A stretch of 64,000 nt of DNA from a bacterium (GTDB lineage: Bacteria > Bdellovibrionota_G > JALEGL01). The position numbers were made by a program, and so were the translations under genes. Position 1 is the stretch's first letter. Each line of letters opens with the position of its first letter. Location: assembly GCA_022763185.1 (NCBI GenBank), contig JALEGL010000006.1, positions 1 to 64,000 of the forward strand, given 5' to 3'. The notes under the pieces are model-generated. The model was not told the origin of the DNA. It made no database searches and was given only the letters and a program-made list of their open reading frames with translations. Below, piece by piece: positions 1-8,842 of the stretch.

Positions 1-165
1 TGCACGGGAGTGAAAAAATCAAAACCGTGTTTTGATTTTTGAGAGGGTCGTGAGGCCCTCTACAAAAAAGAGCGAAGCGGGAAGAGATCAGAGACTCGGT
101 TCGTTATCCAAAGCATAAGAAGAAATAAAGAGAAGAGGCCATGAAATATGGCCAATGAGCTCAGT

Positions 166-196
166 AAAAAGGTGTGTAATTTACATACCTTTTTTT
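166..196 (+). terminator. rho-independent terminator-like hairpin
   Basis: An A-rich arm (166-179) pairs with 181-194 with one G-U pair and runs into a T tract. The A and T flanks make it look bidirectional. It would end a transcript coming from the left edge of the window. Confidence 0.55.
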
Positions 197-410
197 AATG
201 GTGGTGATTTAAAATTAGCATCAATAATTTCAATAGATTGCGCATTTTAGTCCGTTTTTTTGCTGTTTAGCCTATAAATACTTAAAAAAAAAGGCTCTAT
301 TTTAAAGAACTTAGATTTTTTGGGTGCAAAAGCCTTGCATTTTGATGTAGGCTATATAGATAAGTAAGCGTTAAAAGTAGAGCATACTTTTAACATAAAA
401 AGAGATTTTT

Positions 411-439
411 TAAGTTATTTCAATAACTTATGTTTTTTT
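411..439 (+). terminator. hairpin plus T run
   Basis: A perfect 9-bp inverted repeat (411-419 with 422-430) is followed by TG and seven T. Just upstream a second perfect 10-bp hairpin lies at 370-394 (arms GTTAAAAGTA and TACTTTTAAC). Together they may be the body and terminator of a small RNA. Confidence 0.45.
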
Positions 440-493
440 AAATGCTTTGCTAAAGTATTCAATCAGACATAATCTCTATAATGTGTAGGTAGC

Positions 494-550
494 AAAAGGT
501 CTTTTAAAGTGGGATTTGGCTCTCATTTTTTAAGGCCTTTTTCTTTTTTT
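494..550 (+). terminator. possible terminator, long loop
   Basis: Arms 494-503 and 532-541 pair over 10 bp with one G-U pair and are followed by TCTTTTTTT. The 28-nt loop is long for a classical terminator. Confidence 0.35.
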
Positions 551-649
551 AAGGCATTTTTTATAAAAAAGTGGGAAATGGTTTCAATAAAAACATTAAG
601 TTATGAGAATCTTTGATTTTCATTTTTTTTCAAGGTAGGCTCATTTTTA

Positions 650-1483
650 ATGATTCGTTCTGATCTTAGACCCATATTACTGTTTTCCAGTGTTTTAGAA
701 GCCAATGCGTTTATGAGCCATTTTCTTAAAGGAGAAGAGTTGGTTTGGAGTTTTGCCCACCATTATGGTTACAGCATGATGGATAAGCCATTTAAGTTGA
801 CCTGTGTGGTGACGGGTTTTACGCCTGAACAAGCGACCAAAGGTTTAGAAAGTGCATTGGAAAGATTTCCTCACAGCAATATACTGATGGGTCTGGGGGT
901 TTGTTCAGGTTTAGTTAAAACCGCAGCTCGAGGAGATATGTGCTTGGCAAAACGCGTGCAACTGGAAAGTGATAAAACTTATGTTTTGGGCGATCATAAA
1001 TTACAGGTATTGCAGGAAAGTTGTGAAAGTAAGGGGACCAAAGTACTCCAAGCCATGTATACCTGCGCACAACACTTGCGTTCAAGCACAGAAAAAGCGG
1101 CTGTACATGTTGCCAGTCAATGTGACGTTTATGATACCAGTTCAGCAGCTTGGGTTAAGGTGGCCTTGGAACAGCATAAATCGTGCTTAATTTTTAAAAC
1201 GGTGGCGGATAATGCTCAGGAAATTATCTCTCCAGATTTCTTAGCGTCTATGGACAAGTTTGGGCATCTACGTGCAGGAAAAGTTTTTTTGAAACGAATT
1301 TTTAATTCCAGCTTGTATAAAAGTCTACAAAAACTCAATCCCAAAGCCATGCGTCTGTTGTTACAGCCACAGGCACAGATGGTTTATGCCTTATTAAATG
1401 ATGTTAAGAGTCAGCAAAGTTATTCCGAGCAAGAAACTGTAAAAAGAGAAGATCCACAACTTTCCTTGTTGGATCCAGCGTAA
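650..1483 (+). CDS. nucleoside phosphorylase-like protein
   Basis: The 277-residue protein looks like a divergent member of the purine nucleoside phosphorylase/MTA-SAH nucleosidase superfamily. The glycine-rich stretch MGLGVCSGLVKTAARGD (residues 80-96) matches the conserved G-x-(A/C)-G-G...GD core. CDVYDTSSAAWVKVA followed by TVADNA (about 158-189) corresponds to the family DMESAAVA...SD region, but the usual substrate-binding Glu is not evident. It may have shifted specificity, as in hopanoid-associated phosphorylase-like proteins, or be inactive. The start is ATG at 650, without a strong Shine-Dalgarno. Its last 30 codons overlap the 3' end of the convergent uppP gene by 90 bp. Confidence 0.55.
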   Translation: MIRSDLRPILLFSSVLEANAFMSHFLKGEELVWSFAHHYGYSMMDKPFKLTCVVTGFTPEQATKGLESALERFPHSNILMGLGVCSGLVKTAARGDMCLAKRVQLESDKTYVLGDHKLQVLQESCESKGTKVLQAMYTCAQHLRSSTEKAAVHVASQCDVYDTSSAAWVKVALEQHKSCLIFKTVADNAQEIISPDFLASMDKFGHLRAGKVFLKRIFNSSLYKSLQKLNPKAMRLLLQPQAQMVYALLNDVKSQQSYSEQETVKREDPQLSLLDPA

Positions 1484-2215
1484 CAAGAGTTTTAAAGCAA
1501 AAAAACCGGAAATAAAAGCGGTTATAAACGCCACAGTTGCCTCTGTCCATTGGATAGAGGATAAATCACCGCGCAAAGTTAAAAGAAATGCTGCAAAAAT
1601 AGTGGGTATGGAAAGAATAAACGCATAATCACCAACCAACTTTCGCTCGGCTTTAAGATGCATTAAAGTGGCAATACAACTACCAGAACGAGATATACCC
1701 GGAAGCACAGCAAAAGCTTGTGCCAAACCCACCCAAATAGAGTCACGCAGGTTGAGCTGTTTAATGTTCTTACGACCTATAGGGGCATAGCGACTACTCA
1801 ATAAAATAAAGCCATTGAGGATAAACAAACAGGCCAACAAAATAGGTTTTTGACCAATAAATTCAATGTGGTCTTTGATGAGAAGCGCAAGGCAACCCGT
1901 CACAAAAAAGCTGATCGTGACCAACCCTAAAAAGTGCAGATGGGTATCATGTGTTGGCAGCCATTGTTTTTGCTTGAGACTTTGAATACAATATACTGGC
2001 AGCTGTTTGCAAGCCCGTAAAAGTTTAAGGCACTGAACACGAAAAACAATCAATGTGGCCAGAAGTGTTGCCAAGTGAACAAAAACATCTAAAAATAAAG
2101 GTGCCTCTTGATCAAACATAAGATCTAAAATGGCCAGGTGTCCTGAACTGGATACGGGGATAAATTCAGTTAAGCCTTGCAGAAGGCCCATGAAAAATGC
2201 ACCCAGTAAAGTCAT
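1394..2215 (-). CDS. uppP: undecaprenyl-diphosphatase UppP (BacA)
   Basis: UppP removes a phosphate from undecaprenyl diphosphate to regenerate the lipid carrier of peptidoglycan and O-antigen synthesis at the inner membrane. The 273-residue polytopic protein carries both signature regions: GLTEFIPVSSSGH (residues 14-26, catalytic Glu and Ser/His) and PGISRSG (172-178). Length is normal for the family. It lies 2 nt downstream of orn on the same strand, so the two are almost certainly co-transcribed and translationally coupled. The C-terminal membrane helix is encoded antisense to the end of the upstream-facing phosphorylase-like gene. Confidence 0.96.
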   Translation of the reverse strand: MTLLGAFFMGLLQGLTEFIPVSSSGHLAILDLMFDQEAPLFLDVFVHLATLLATLIVFRVQCLKLLRACKQLPVYCIQSLKQKQWLPTHDTHLHFLGLVTISFFVTGCLALLIKDHIEFIGQKPILLACLFILNGFILLSSRYAPIGRKNIKQLNLRDSIWVGLAQAFAVLPGISRSGSCIATLMHLKAERKLVGDYAFILSIPTIFAAFLLTLRGDLSSIQWTEATVAFITAFISGFFALKLLLRWIQQGKLWIFSFYSFLLGITLLTLNII

Positions 2216-2217
2216 GC

Positions 2218-2763
2218 TTAAAATTTATCCTTTTTGACAAAACTCAGATAATACTGAAGTTCAGCGATGGACTCCTTAATATCATCTAAAGCCCGGTGTT
2301 TGTTTTGTTTTTCAAAGTGCAAGTTGTAATGGCGTTTGAAAACTTCTTTAAATGAAGACACATCCACCATTCTGTAATGAAGCATGTTGGATAAAAGCGG
2401 CATGTAGGCATCAATAAACTTTCTGTCTTGACCAATGGAGTTGCCGGCCAGAATGATTTTGTCTTTGCTATGAAAATGCTGTTTGAGCTGCTGACACAAA
2501 TCGACTTCAATTTTAGTTAAGGCGGGTGCGGAAGGGATTTTAGCCGTTAAGCCACTTTCGCCGTGGGTTTTTACGCACCATTCATCCATACGCTCTAAAA
2601 CTTCTGGCGGTTGAAACACGGGTGTTTCAAAGCTGTGCAAAACATTAAATTGCTCATCGGTGATGATAATGGCAACTTCAATAATTTTATGAATCTGTGG
2701 CTCAAGACCTGTCATTTCCATATCCAGCCAAAGATATTGACCACACTTTTTTTGATTTGCCAT
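2218..2763 (-). CDS. orn: oligoribonuclease
   Basis: Orn is a DEDDh 3'-5' exoribonuclease that finishes RNA decay by degrading 2-5 nt oligonucleotides, including pGpG from c-di-GMP breakdown. Visible catalytic residues are D14 and E16 in WLDMEMTGL, D113 in GQDRKFID, and H156/D161 in HRALDDI. At 181 residues it is full length. First gene of an orn-uppP pair. The presence of a GGDEF protein at 21358-22434 makes the pGpG-degrading role relevant here. Confidence 0.95.
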   Translation of the reverse strand: MANQKKCGQYLWLDMEMTGLEPQIHKIIEVAIIITDEQFNVLHSFETPVFQPPEVLERMDEWCVKTHGESGLTAKIPSAPALTKIEVDLCQQLKQHFHSKDKIILAGNSIGQDRKFIDAYMPLLSNMLHYRMVDVSSFKEVFKRHYNLHFEKQNKHRALDDIKESIAELQYYLSFVKKDKF

Positions 2764-2837
2764 GAGACGCTTTTAGCATAGCTTATCATGATCCACAAAA
2801 CGTAGCGGCTTACTTTAAGAACTTTTTACGCAAAGGG

Positions 2838-2868
2838 GTACCCAAAGGTAGCCGGTACCTTTGGGTAC
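2838..2868. promoter_or_regulatory. perfect 13-bp inverted repeat between orn and trmL
   Basis: Arms 2838-2850 and 2856-2868 are perfectly complementary (GTACCCAAAGGTA and its reverse complement) with a 5-nt loop. The element sits in the divergent orn/trmL intergenic region and has no following T run, so it is more likely an operator or mRNA structure than a terminator. Confidence 0.5.
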
Positions 2869-2915
2869 TTCTATTAAGCTTGAATACCCTGACATTTTTC
2901 TGTAAATGAGGGGGC

Positions 2916-3368
2916 ATGTTAGAAGTAGCTTTGGTGCATCCACAGATTCCATGGAATACCGGTAACGTTGGCCGAACCTGCGTGGCCACTCAAACCAAAC
3001 TGCATTTGGTTAAGCCCCTGGGTTTTGATTTGGATGATAAAAAAATGAAGCGAGCGGGCTTGGATTACTGGCCCAATTTAGATCTACAGGTGCACGCTAA
3101 CCTAGAAGATTTTCAAAATTATCTGGAGCAAAACAACAGGCGTCCTATCTTATTTTCTCGTTTTGCCACGCAATCTTATCTCGACTTTGACTACACCAAT
3201 AAAGATGTTTTAATTTTTGGTTCTGAAACAAAAGGTTTACCGGATGAGTTTAAGCAACAACATCCAACACTCTTGGCCAATATTCCAACACCAGGACAAG
3301 TAAGAAGCTTGAATTTGTCTACATCTATGGCCATAGCTTTGTTTGAAGCAAGACGCCAGATTACTTAA
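2916..3368 (+). CDS. trmL: tRNA (cytidine/uridine-34-2'-O)-methyltransferase TrmL
   Basis: A SPOUT-class methyltransferase of 150 residues, which uses SAM to 2'-O-methylate the wobble base of leucine tRNAs. Conserved segments are HPQIPWNTGNVGR near the N terminus, IFGSETKGLP (SAM knot) and RSLNLSTSMAIALFE at the C terminus. Start ATG 2916 is supported by the purine-rich GAGGGGG just upstream. It begins a plus-strand run with the DUF1499, DUF1820 and rlmN genes, three of which are closely spaced. Confidence 0.93.
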   Translation: MLEVALVHPQIPWNTGNVGRTCVATQTKLHLVKPLGFDLDDKKMKRAGLDYWPNLDLQVHANLEDFQNYLEQNNRRPILFSRFATQSYLDFDYTNKDVLIFGSETKGLPDEFKQQHPTLLANIPTPGQVRSLNLSTSMAIALFEARRQIT

Positions 3369-3449
3369 TAAAATTAATCAGTTAAGCTTTGTTTTTTGCT
3401 TTTGCGCCGTGCTTGAGTTTTTTTTCTAAGTGGGATAAGAAAAAAAATT

Positions 3450-3809
3450 ATGAAAACAAAGCTCGATCCCTGTCCTAAATCTCCAAACTGTGTGTGTAGT
3501 TTTGATACTCCTAAGTCAGATTCGCATTACATTAAACCCATTCGATTACGCAGAAAAACTCAAGGCTTGGCGCATTTGTATGAGTTTTTGGAAGCTAGAA
3601 AAGACTGTACAGTGTTGGCTAAAAAATCCAATTACATCAAAGCAGTCTTTGTAACCCCCCTTTTAAGGTTTAAAGATGATGTTGAGTTTTTACTCGCAGA
3701 AAATGGCCGAACATTGCATGTGCGTTCAGCATCAAGAGTTGGTCATTCTGATTTAGGAACAAACCGACGTCGGATAGAAAGCATGCGTAGCGCCATTGAA
3801 AAACTTTAA
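3450..3809 (+). CDS. DUF1499 family protein
   Basis: A 119-residue protein with the family signature LDPCPKSPNCVCS at residues 5-17 and the C-terminal RVGHSDLGTNRRRIE that closes the DUF1499 domain. No signal peptide is seen, whereas many DUF1499 proteins are membrane or periplasmic. Molecular function is unknown. It lies 81 nt after trmL and 44 nt before the DUF1820 gene, probably in one operon. Confidence 0.8.
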   Translation: MKTKLDPCPKSPNCVCSFDTPKSDSHYIKPIRLRRKTQGLAHLYEFLEARKDCTVLAKKSNYIKAVFVTPLLRFKDDVEFLLAENGRTLHVRSASRVGHSDLGTNRRRIESMRSAIEKL

Positions 3810-3853
3810 AAGAGTTTGCAGTTAAAAAGCTTAAGAATGGAACACTGAACTTT

Positions 3854-4183
3854 ATGATGCAAAACAATAAAACGTATTATGCAATCAGCTACAAAGATCC
3901 TAAAGAAGGGACGATTTTAACCCTTAAAGCTCGGAAAATGGTTGACTCCAGTTTGGGCCTGGGTTTTGTAGCCATCTCTGACTTTGTGTTTGAAAATAAT
4001 AAGCTGGTGGTGACTCCAGATGAAGAAGCCTTGATGAAGCGCTTGGAAAATGTCAAAACTCTGCATTTATCAATCTATTCTATTTTATCGGTGAGTGAAA
4101 TGGGTGAAGAAAACAAAGGTTTAAAGTTTAAGCATGATAAGGCCAATGTTTTGCTTATGCCAAACAATAACAAATCGTCTTAG
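3854..4183 (+). CDS. DUF1820 family protein
   Basis: A 109-residue protein resembling DUF1820. YYAISYKDPKEGTILTLKAR followed by GLGFVAISDFVF and the segment KTLHLSIYSILSVSEM match the layout of the family (a small beta-rich protein). Function is not established. The start could be either of two adjacent ATG codons (3854 or 3857). It sits 14 nt upstream of rlmN, consistent with co-transcription and a possible link to RNA modification or translation. That link is inference only. Confidence 0.7.
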   Translation: MMQNNKTYYAISYKDPKEGTILTLKARKMVDSSLGLGFVAISDFVFENNKLVVTPDEEALMKRLENVKTLHLSIYSILSVSEMGEENKGLKFKHDKANVLLMPNNNKSS

Positions 4184-4197
4184 CTTGGCCGTAAATC

Positions 4198-5232
4198 GTG
4201 CCCATACACTATAAAAATACATATCTTTGTGATTTATCTAAAGATGAGTTTATGGCTTTTTTTGCTCAACAAGGTCTGGGGTCAGGTGCAGCAAAAGATA
4301 TGTTTAAGGCTCTCTATCAACAGCCTTTGAATGATTTAAAAATTTTGTTTACTAAAAATAAACATCTTGACGAAAAGCAATTGAAAATTGATTTACCAGA
4401 ACATAAAACTACAGTTGCTCAAGATCAAAGTACAAAGTTTCTTATCAATATGTCACATAAAGAAGCTGTTGAAGCGGTTCGTATGCCCATTATCAATCAA
4501 AGTTCACAAAGAACAACGGCCTGTGTTTCCAGCCAAGTGGGCTGTGCACTGGATTGTTCATTTTGTATAACCGGTACCTTAGGTTTAAAGCGTAATTTAA
4601 AGACTTGGGAAGTGATAGAGCAAGTCTTGTTGATGAATCAACGTTATCCTCAACAGCCAGTAAGCAATGTGGTGTTTATGGGCATGGGCGAGCCTTTTTA
4701 TAATTACAATGCCATAAAGCGTGCCGCAGAAATTTTAAGTGATCATATGGGGCTCAATATTGCGCGGAAACGTATTACTGTATCAACCGCTGGGGTTGTG
4801 CCTAAAATTTTATCTTGGGCCAAAGAAGGCCAAACCAATTTAGCGGTATCTTTGATATCGGCAATACAAGAAAAGCGCAGTCAGCTTATGTCTATCAATG
4901 ACAGATACCCTTTATCTGAACTGTTGCAAAGTATTGAAAGCTATACGCAAAGCACCGGTAAAAAGGTTTTGTGCGAATATATTCTTATTAAAGATTTAAC
5001 TGATGGGCAAGAAGATATAGAGGCATTGGCACACCGTCTAAAAAGTCTTAATGTTACGGTGAACTTAATTCCCTACAACGAAAATAAAAGTTTTGCTTAT
5101 CAACGACCCAGCAAGCAACGTATTCTAAAGTTTAGAGATGACTTACGCCAAAAAGGTATTTTTGCCACCATTCGCTGGAGTTATGGCCATGATATTGGCG
5201 CAGCCTGTGGTCAGTTAAAAAAAAATATTTAA
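4198..5232 (+). CDS. rlmN: 23S rRNA/tRNA A2503/A37 C2-methyltransferase RlmN
   Basis: A radical-SAM enzyme that methylates C2 of A2503 in 23S rRNA and A37 in tRNAs. The 4Fe-4S motif is C116-x3-C120-x2-C123 (CALDCSFC). C109 in TACVSSQ and the methyl-carrying C337 in AACGQL are the two mechanistic cysteines. Other family segments are VFMGMGEPFYNY and the RITVSTAGVVP strand. The start is GTG at 4198. The 344-residue length is normal. C2 rather than C8 (Cfr) specificity is assumed from the chromosomal context. Confidence 0.93.
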   Translation: MPIHYKNTYLCDLSKDEFMAFFAQQGLGSGAAKDMFKALYQQPLNDLKILFTKNKHLDEKQLKIDLPEHKTTVAQDQSTKFLINMSHKEAVEAVRMPIINQSSQRTTACVSSQVGCALDCSFCITGTLGLKRNLKTWEVIEQVLLMNQRYPQQPVSNVVFMGMGEPFYNYNAIKRAAEILSDHMGLNIARKRITVSTAGVVPKILSWAKEGQTNLAVSLISAIQEKRSQLMSINDRYPLSELLQSIESYTQSTGKKVLCEYILIKDLTDGQEDIEALAHRLKSLNVTVNLIPYNENKSFAYQRPSKQRILKFRDDLRQKGIFATIRWSYGHDIGAACGQLKKNI

Positions 5233-5296
5233 TTAGAGTTACTAAAAGCCTAATTTAGTTTTATTGCTGAAGAAGTGTGAGCTGAATAAGATGTAA

Positions 5297-5431
5297 TGTT
5301 GTGTTGAAATTGATGAAGAGGATATTTTAACCTGCTGGTATGAATGGGCAGAATTGCAACAAACCGCGGGCAGTGTGTATAGCGTTCTTCTTGGCTTGAA
5401 GCGAGTTAAGACTTATAAGACTTTGGCATGA
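5297..5431 (+). pseudogene. possible gene remnant, 44 codons without a start
   Basis: The 320-bp gap between rlmN and the Msr fusion contains an open frame ending at TGA 5429-5431. Its protein-like composition includes DEEDILTCWYEWAELQQTAG and SVYSVLLGLKRVKTYKTLA. It follows a TAA directly and has no ATG, GTG or TTG near its beginning, so it looks like the C-terminal stub of a decayed gene. It could equally be chance. Confidence 0.25.
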
Positions 5432-5552
5432 ATCAACAAGCTACATCACAGTCTCAGACAAATATAAAAAACAGTTTCTAAATTAATAAGTATAAGCTAT
5501 TAAATTGATTTTTCATGGTTGCTTTATCTTAGATTGAAACTATAATTGTTCT

Positions 5553-6620
5553 ATGCACTTTCGATACAGCGTAATGATTTTTTTTGTTTCCATAGGTTTA
5601 GGTTTGAGTAAAACTTTTGCTTGGGATGTTAACAGCTTTAAAAAACCACAGGATAAAATTTTAAAGAAACAACTCAGTCCCATTGAGTATGAAGTAACCC
5701 AAAAGAATGGCACAGAACGTCCGTTTAAAAATACTTATTGGGATAATAAAAAAGACGGAATTTATGTTGATGTGGTGTCTGGTGAACCATTGTTCAGTTC
5801 TGTCCATAAATTTAAATCAGGAACCGGCTGGCCCAGCTTTTATCAACCTATTGATGGCCATTATATTATTGAAAAAGATGATTGGAGTTTTTTGGGCAAG
5901 CGCATAGAAGTGCGCAGTCGTTATGCGGACAGTCACCTGGGACATGTGTTTGCCGATGGTCCAAAACCTACAGGTCTACGCTACTGTATTAATTCTGCCG
6001 CTTTAACATTTATTCCTAAACAAGAGTTAAAAGCAAAAGGCTATGCCGAGTATGTCAATATGTTTGATAAAAGCGCCACACAAGAGACAAAGCAACAACT
6101 AAAAACAGCCGTGTTTGCAGGCGGATGTTTTTGGTGTCTGGAAAAACCTTTTGATGAACTTAAAGGCGTTAAAAAAACCATCTCAGGTTACAGTGGAGGG
6201 AAAGCCAAAAATGCCAAGTACAAAACTGTAGCAGCCGGTGGAACGCAACATATTGAGGCTTTAGAAGTTACCTATGATCCAAAACAAATCAGCTATGAAG
6301 ATTTGTTGCAAGTGTATTGGAAAAACATAGACCCCTTTGATTCACAAGGACAGTTTTGTGACAAAGGCTATCAATACACGCCGGCTATTTTTTACCAGGG
6401 TAGTCAAGAGCAGCAGCAAGCCAAAGCCTCTTTGAGTTTAGCCCAAAGAGTAAAAAAAAAGAATGAAAGTATTGCGGTGAGAATTGTTCCATTGAAGAGT
6501 TTTTTTCCAGCAGAAGAGTACCACCAGGATTATTATCAGAAAAATCCAATTCGTTATAAATATTACCGCTACCGCTGCGGTAGAGATCAGCGCCTGCAAG
6601 ACATTTGGGGCGAAAGATAG
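5553..6620 (+). CDS. secreted MsrB-MsrA fusion, methionine sulfoxide reductase
   Basis: A 355-residue bifunctional enzyme that repairs oxidised methionine: MsrB acts on the R form and MsrA on the S form. The N terminus is a signal peptide (hydrophobic residues about 8-23). The MsrB domain (about 40-160) shows GTGWPSF and the catalytic [11 protein letters not shown] with C145. The MsrA domain (about 185-345) shows GCFWC with catalytic C192 and the C-terminal [11 protein letters not shown] with a candidate resolving cysteine. Domain order B-A and the signal peptide point to a periplasmic repair enzyme. No thioredoxin-like partner is adjacent. Confidence 0.92.
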   Translation: MHFRYSVMIFFVSIGLGLSKTFAWDVNSFKKPQDKILKKQLSPIEYEVTQKNGTERPFKNTYWDNKKDGIYVDVVSGEPLFSSVHKFKSGTGWPSFYQPIDGHYIIEKDDWSFLGKRIEVRSRYADSHLGHVFADGPKPTGLRYCINSAALTFIPKQELKAKGYAEYVNMFDKSATQETKQQLKTAVFAGGCFWCLEKPFDELKGVKKTISGYSGGKAKNAKYKTVAAGGTQHIEALEVTYDPKQISYEDLLQVYWKNIDPFDSQGQFCDKGYQYTPAIFYQGSQEQQQAKASLSLAQRVKKKNESIAVRIVPLKSFFPAEEYHQDYYQKNPIRYKYYRYRCGRDQRLQDIWGER

Positions 6621-6640
6621 CCGTTACTTTTTGCTAAAAC

Positions 6641-7405
6641 TTATTTTTTTAGGTTCAGTTCAATGGGGCAGTGATCGGAACCCATGACTTGATCTTGATG
6701 CTGCATGCCTTTTAAGCGGTCTTTGAGTTCTGGGTTACAGCTGAAGTAATCAATTCTCCAACCCACGTTTCTGACTCTGGCTTGAGCGCGGTAACTCCAC
6801 CATGTGTATTGATCTGGATTTTGATTGAACTCTCTAAAAATATCAAGATAGCCGGCATCCGTGTAAGTGTCCATCCAGGCTCGCTCTTCTGGCAGGTAAC
6901 CAGCATTGCCTTCATTGGCTTTTGGCCTGGCCAAATCAATGGGTTTATGGGCAATGTTGTAGTCCCCACACAAAATCACATGTTTGCCTTGAGCTTTGAG
7001 TTGATCCAAATGCTTGTGCATGGCTTGGCAAAAACGCACTTTATAATCAATACGCTTGCCTTTGTCTTGGCTATTGGGGAAATAGGCATTAACCAAGGTA
7101 AACTCTGGGTATTCAATATTCACCACCCGGCCCTCAGCATCAAATTCATCAATGCTCAGACCATTGGTAATATTCAATGGATCTTTTTTAAAGTACAAGG
7201 CAACACTGCTGTAGCCTTTTTTTTGGGCACTGAACCAATGTGAATGATACTTTTTAGGGTGGAGTTGTTCTTCTGTGAGTTGGTCTTGCCAAGCTTTGGT
7301 TTCCTGAATGGCCACAATATCGGCATCTTGTTGCTCAAACCAGTCCAAAAATCCTTTTTTCCATACGGCGCGAATACCATTCACATTCCAAGATATGAGT
7401 TTCAT
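6641..7405 (-). CDS. xthA: exodeoxyribonuclease III (AP endonuclease)
   Basis: A 254-residue EEP-family nuclease of the ExoIII/ExoA type, which cuts 5' of abasic sites in base-excision repair. Recognisable motifs are LISWNVNGIRA (N terminus), IQETKA with the metal-binding Glu, CGDYNIAH, GWRIDYF and GSDHCPI (catalytic Asp-His near the C terminus). It is convergent with the Msr fusion gene (20 nt between stops) and divergent from the protease-like gene at 7511. Confidence 0.95.
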   Translation of the reverse strand: MKLISWNVNGIRAVWKKGFLDWFEQQDADIVAIQETKAWQDQLTEEQLHPKKYHSHWFSAQKKGYSSVALYFKKDPLNITNGLSIDEFDAEGRVVNIEYPEFTLVNAYFPNSQDKGKRIDYKVRFCQAMHKHLDQLKAQGKHVILCGDYNIAHKPIDLARPKANEGNAGYLPEERAWMDTYTDAGYLDIFREFNQNPDQYTWWSYRAQARVRNVGWRIDYFSCNPELKDRLKGMQHQDQVMGSDHCPIELNLKK

Positions 7406-7451
7406 GGTCTATACATGCGGTATGAAGTTTATTTTGTCAACAAAACTGTAT

Positions 7452-7480
7452 TTGACATTTTTTTGCAATCGCCATAAACA
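7452..7480 (+). promoter_or_regulatory. sigma70-like promoter with adjacent inverted repeat
   Basis: TTGACA (7452-7457), a 17-bp spacer and TAAACA (7475-7480) precede the gene at 7511. A 6+4+6 inverted repeat ACATGATGTCTCATGT (7478-7493) overlaps the -10 end and the predicted start site, as an operator would. An AAGAGG ribosome-binding site follows. Confidence 0.55.
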
Positions 7481-7510
7481 TGATGTCTCATGTCAAAATA
7501 AGAGGTAAAA

Positions 7511-8788
7511 ATGCATTTTAAAATTATCATCGTCTTTGCTTTACTGTCGTTTGAGGCATTTTCACAAAACATTAAAACTTTTCCGTTGGGATTTCATGCT
7601 TTGGATCAAGCGCAAAAAATTGTTCCAGAATATACCCAAGCTATTGCTCAAGCCAGTCAGTTGATTGGAAGAGTACTCAGTGAAAAAGAAAATGGAACCG
7701 CTTATCTATTTTACAATGATAAAGAATCAAGGTGGGAAGCACATTCAGCCTATCATGTAGTTGAAGATGAGGTGGCAGCTTCTTTACCTTTAGTGATGGA
7801 GCTCATGGATAAAACCTGGATCACTTTAGATCCCAATAAGATTGTTTCAACACAAGATGAGCATGATCAAGATAGGGTTCGTTATGAGGTTGAATACAGT
7901 GGAGAAAAACCCAATAAAGTTGTTTATCAACATTCAAGCTCTATAGAGTCAGGGACAAGTATTGTTGTAATGGGCTACCCCCACGTCACAACCAAGATAA
8001 AAACAAGCTTTGGTCATGCGTTGATGACAAGTGATCGTGGTTTTTGGCTGTCAACAGCAACAACGCAAACCGGTTCCAGTGGTTCTCCAGTAATGGCTTT
8101 AGGGGAGGAAGGTGAGTTGAAACTGCTGGGTACCGTGGTGATTGCCCATAATATTGAGCCATTTATGGTGGTGTCCTATAATGTTATAGATAAACGTTTG
8201 CCTAGCGTCTTATCGACGATGGATTTTAATGCATGGATTATGGAAGTATCTAAGCCTAAAAAATCTTTAGATAAAATCAATTTAGACATTAGGACTTTCT
8301 TCACCGAGCTTTTATCTCCATACATAGGTAAAATGAATGTTTATCCTGAAACGGTGGGGGCTTGGTATCAAGTTGAGTATCAAAAAATCATTCATGATTT
8401 AAAAGACTTTTTACAAAGAGCAAAACTAAGGGTAGCCGATAATCCTCACCAAGCAGCTCAGGATATAAAAAAGGGTCTTATAGAATATTATTCACGCAAT
8501 AACTTGGGCACCACTAAAATAAACACCGTCGATTTTCCGCTCTTAACCCAGCATCAATGGAATCACATAGCCCCTAAAGATCTTAAACCCATATTGCTAG
8601 ATGAACTCGATAAAAGTATAGGTTACTTGGATGAATACGCAGAACGATTAAGGGATATTGCACAGCTTTTCATGCATGAACAGTTAGAAGAGGTTATTGT
8701 AAACGCTCGCAGACTTAACATCATTGAAAATGAAGAAAACTTTGAACATTACAATATCCCCATGATGTCATCGATCAGCGCATATTAA
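7511..8788 (+). CDS. secreted trypsin-like serine protease homologue
   Basis: A 425-residue exported protein with a signal peptide ending near AFS-QN (residue 19). The chymotrypsin-fold part (about 45-235) shows the catalytic serine in TGSSGSPVM (S192) and the likely histidine in HSAYHVVED (H82). The catalytic aspartate is not assigned with certainty. The remaining ~190 residues are helical, without a recognised domain (no PDZ seen). A ribosome-binding AAGAGG lies before the ATG. Role and substrate are unknown; extracellular or periplasmic proteolysis is likely. Confidence 0.6.
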   Translation: MHFKIIIVFALLSFEAFSQNIKTFPLGFHALDQAQKIVPEYTQAIAQASQLIGRVLSEKENGTAYLFYNDKESRWEAHSAYHVVEDEVAASLPLVMELMDKTWITLDPNKIVSTQDEHDQDRVRYEVEYSGEKPNKVVYQHSSSIESGTSIVVMGYPHVTTKIKTSFGHALMTSDRGFWLSTATTQTGSSGSPVMALGEEGELKLLGTVVIAHNIEPFMVVSYNVIDKRLPSVLSTMDFNAWIMEVSKPKKSLDKINLDIRTFFTELLSPYIGKMNVYPETVGAWYQVEYQKIIHDLKDFLQRAKLRVADNPHQAAQDIKKGLIEYYSRNNLGTTKINTVDFPLLTQHQWNHIAPKDLKPILLDELDKSIGYLDEYAERLRDIAQLFMHEQLEEVIVNARRLNIIENEENFEHYNIPMMSSISAY

Positions 8789-8842
8789 TGGATAAAGTTT
8801 GGATACTACGCATAAAGTTTAATTTATGTTAGAAGATCCGTG

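Larger units (their letters stand above)
1..649. other. gene-free leader region with several hairpins
   Basis: No convincing coding frame is seen in these 649 bases. The stretch holds at least four inverted repeats: 166-194, 370-394, 411-430 and 494-541, three of them followed by T runs on the plus strand. It may contain the 3' end of a transcript entering from the left and one or more small RNAs. Which of these is real cannot be decided from sequence alone. Confidence 0.5.

Noticed and set aside
6782-7243. 153-codon plus-strand frame opposite xthA
   Set aside because: Fully antisense to a conserved nuclease gene; no domain or ribosome-binding site.
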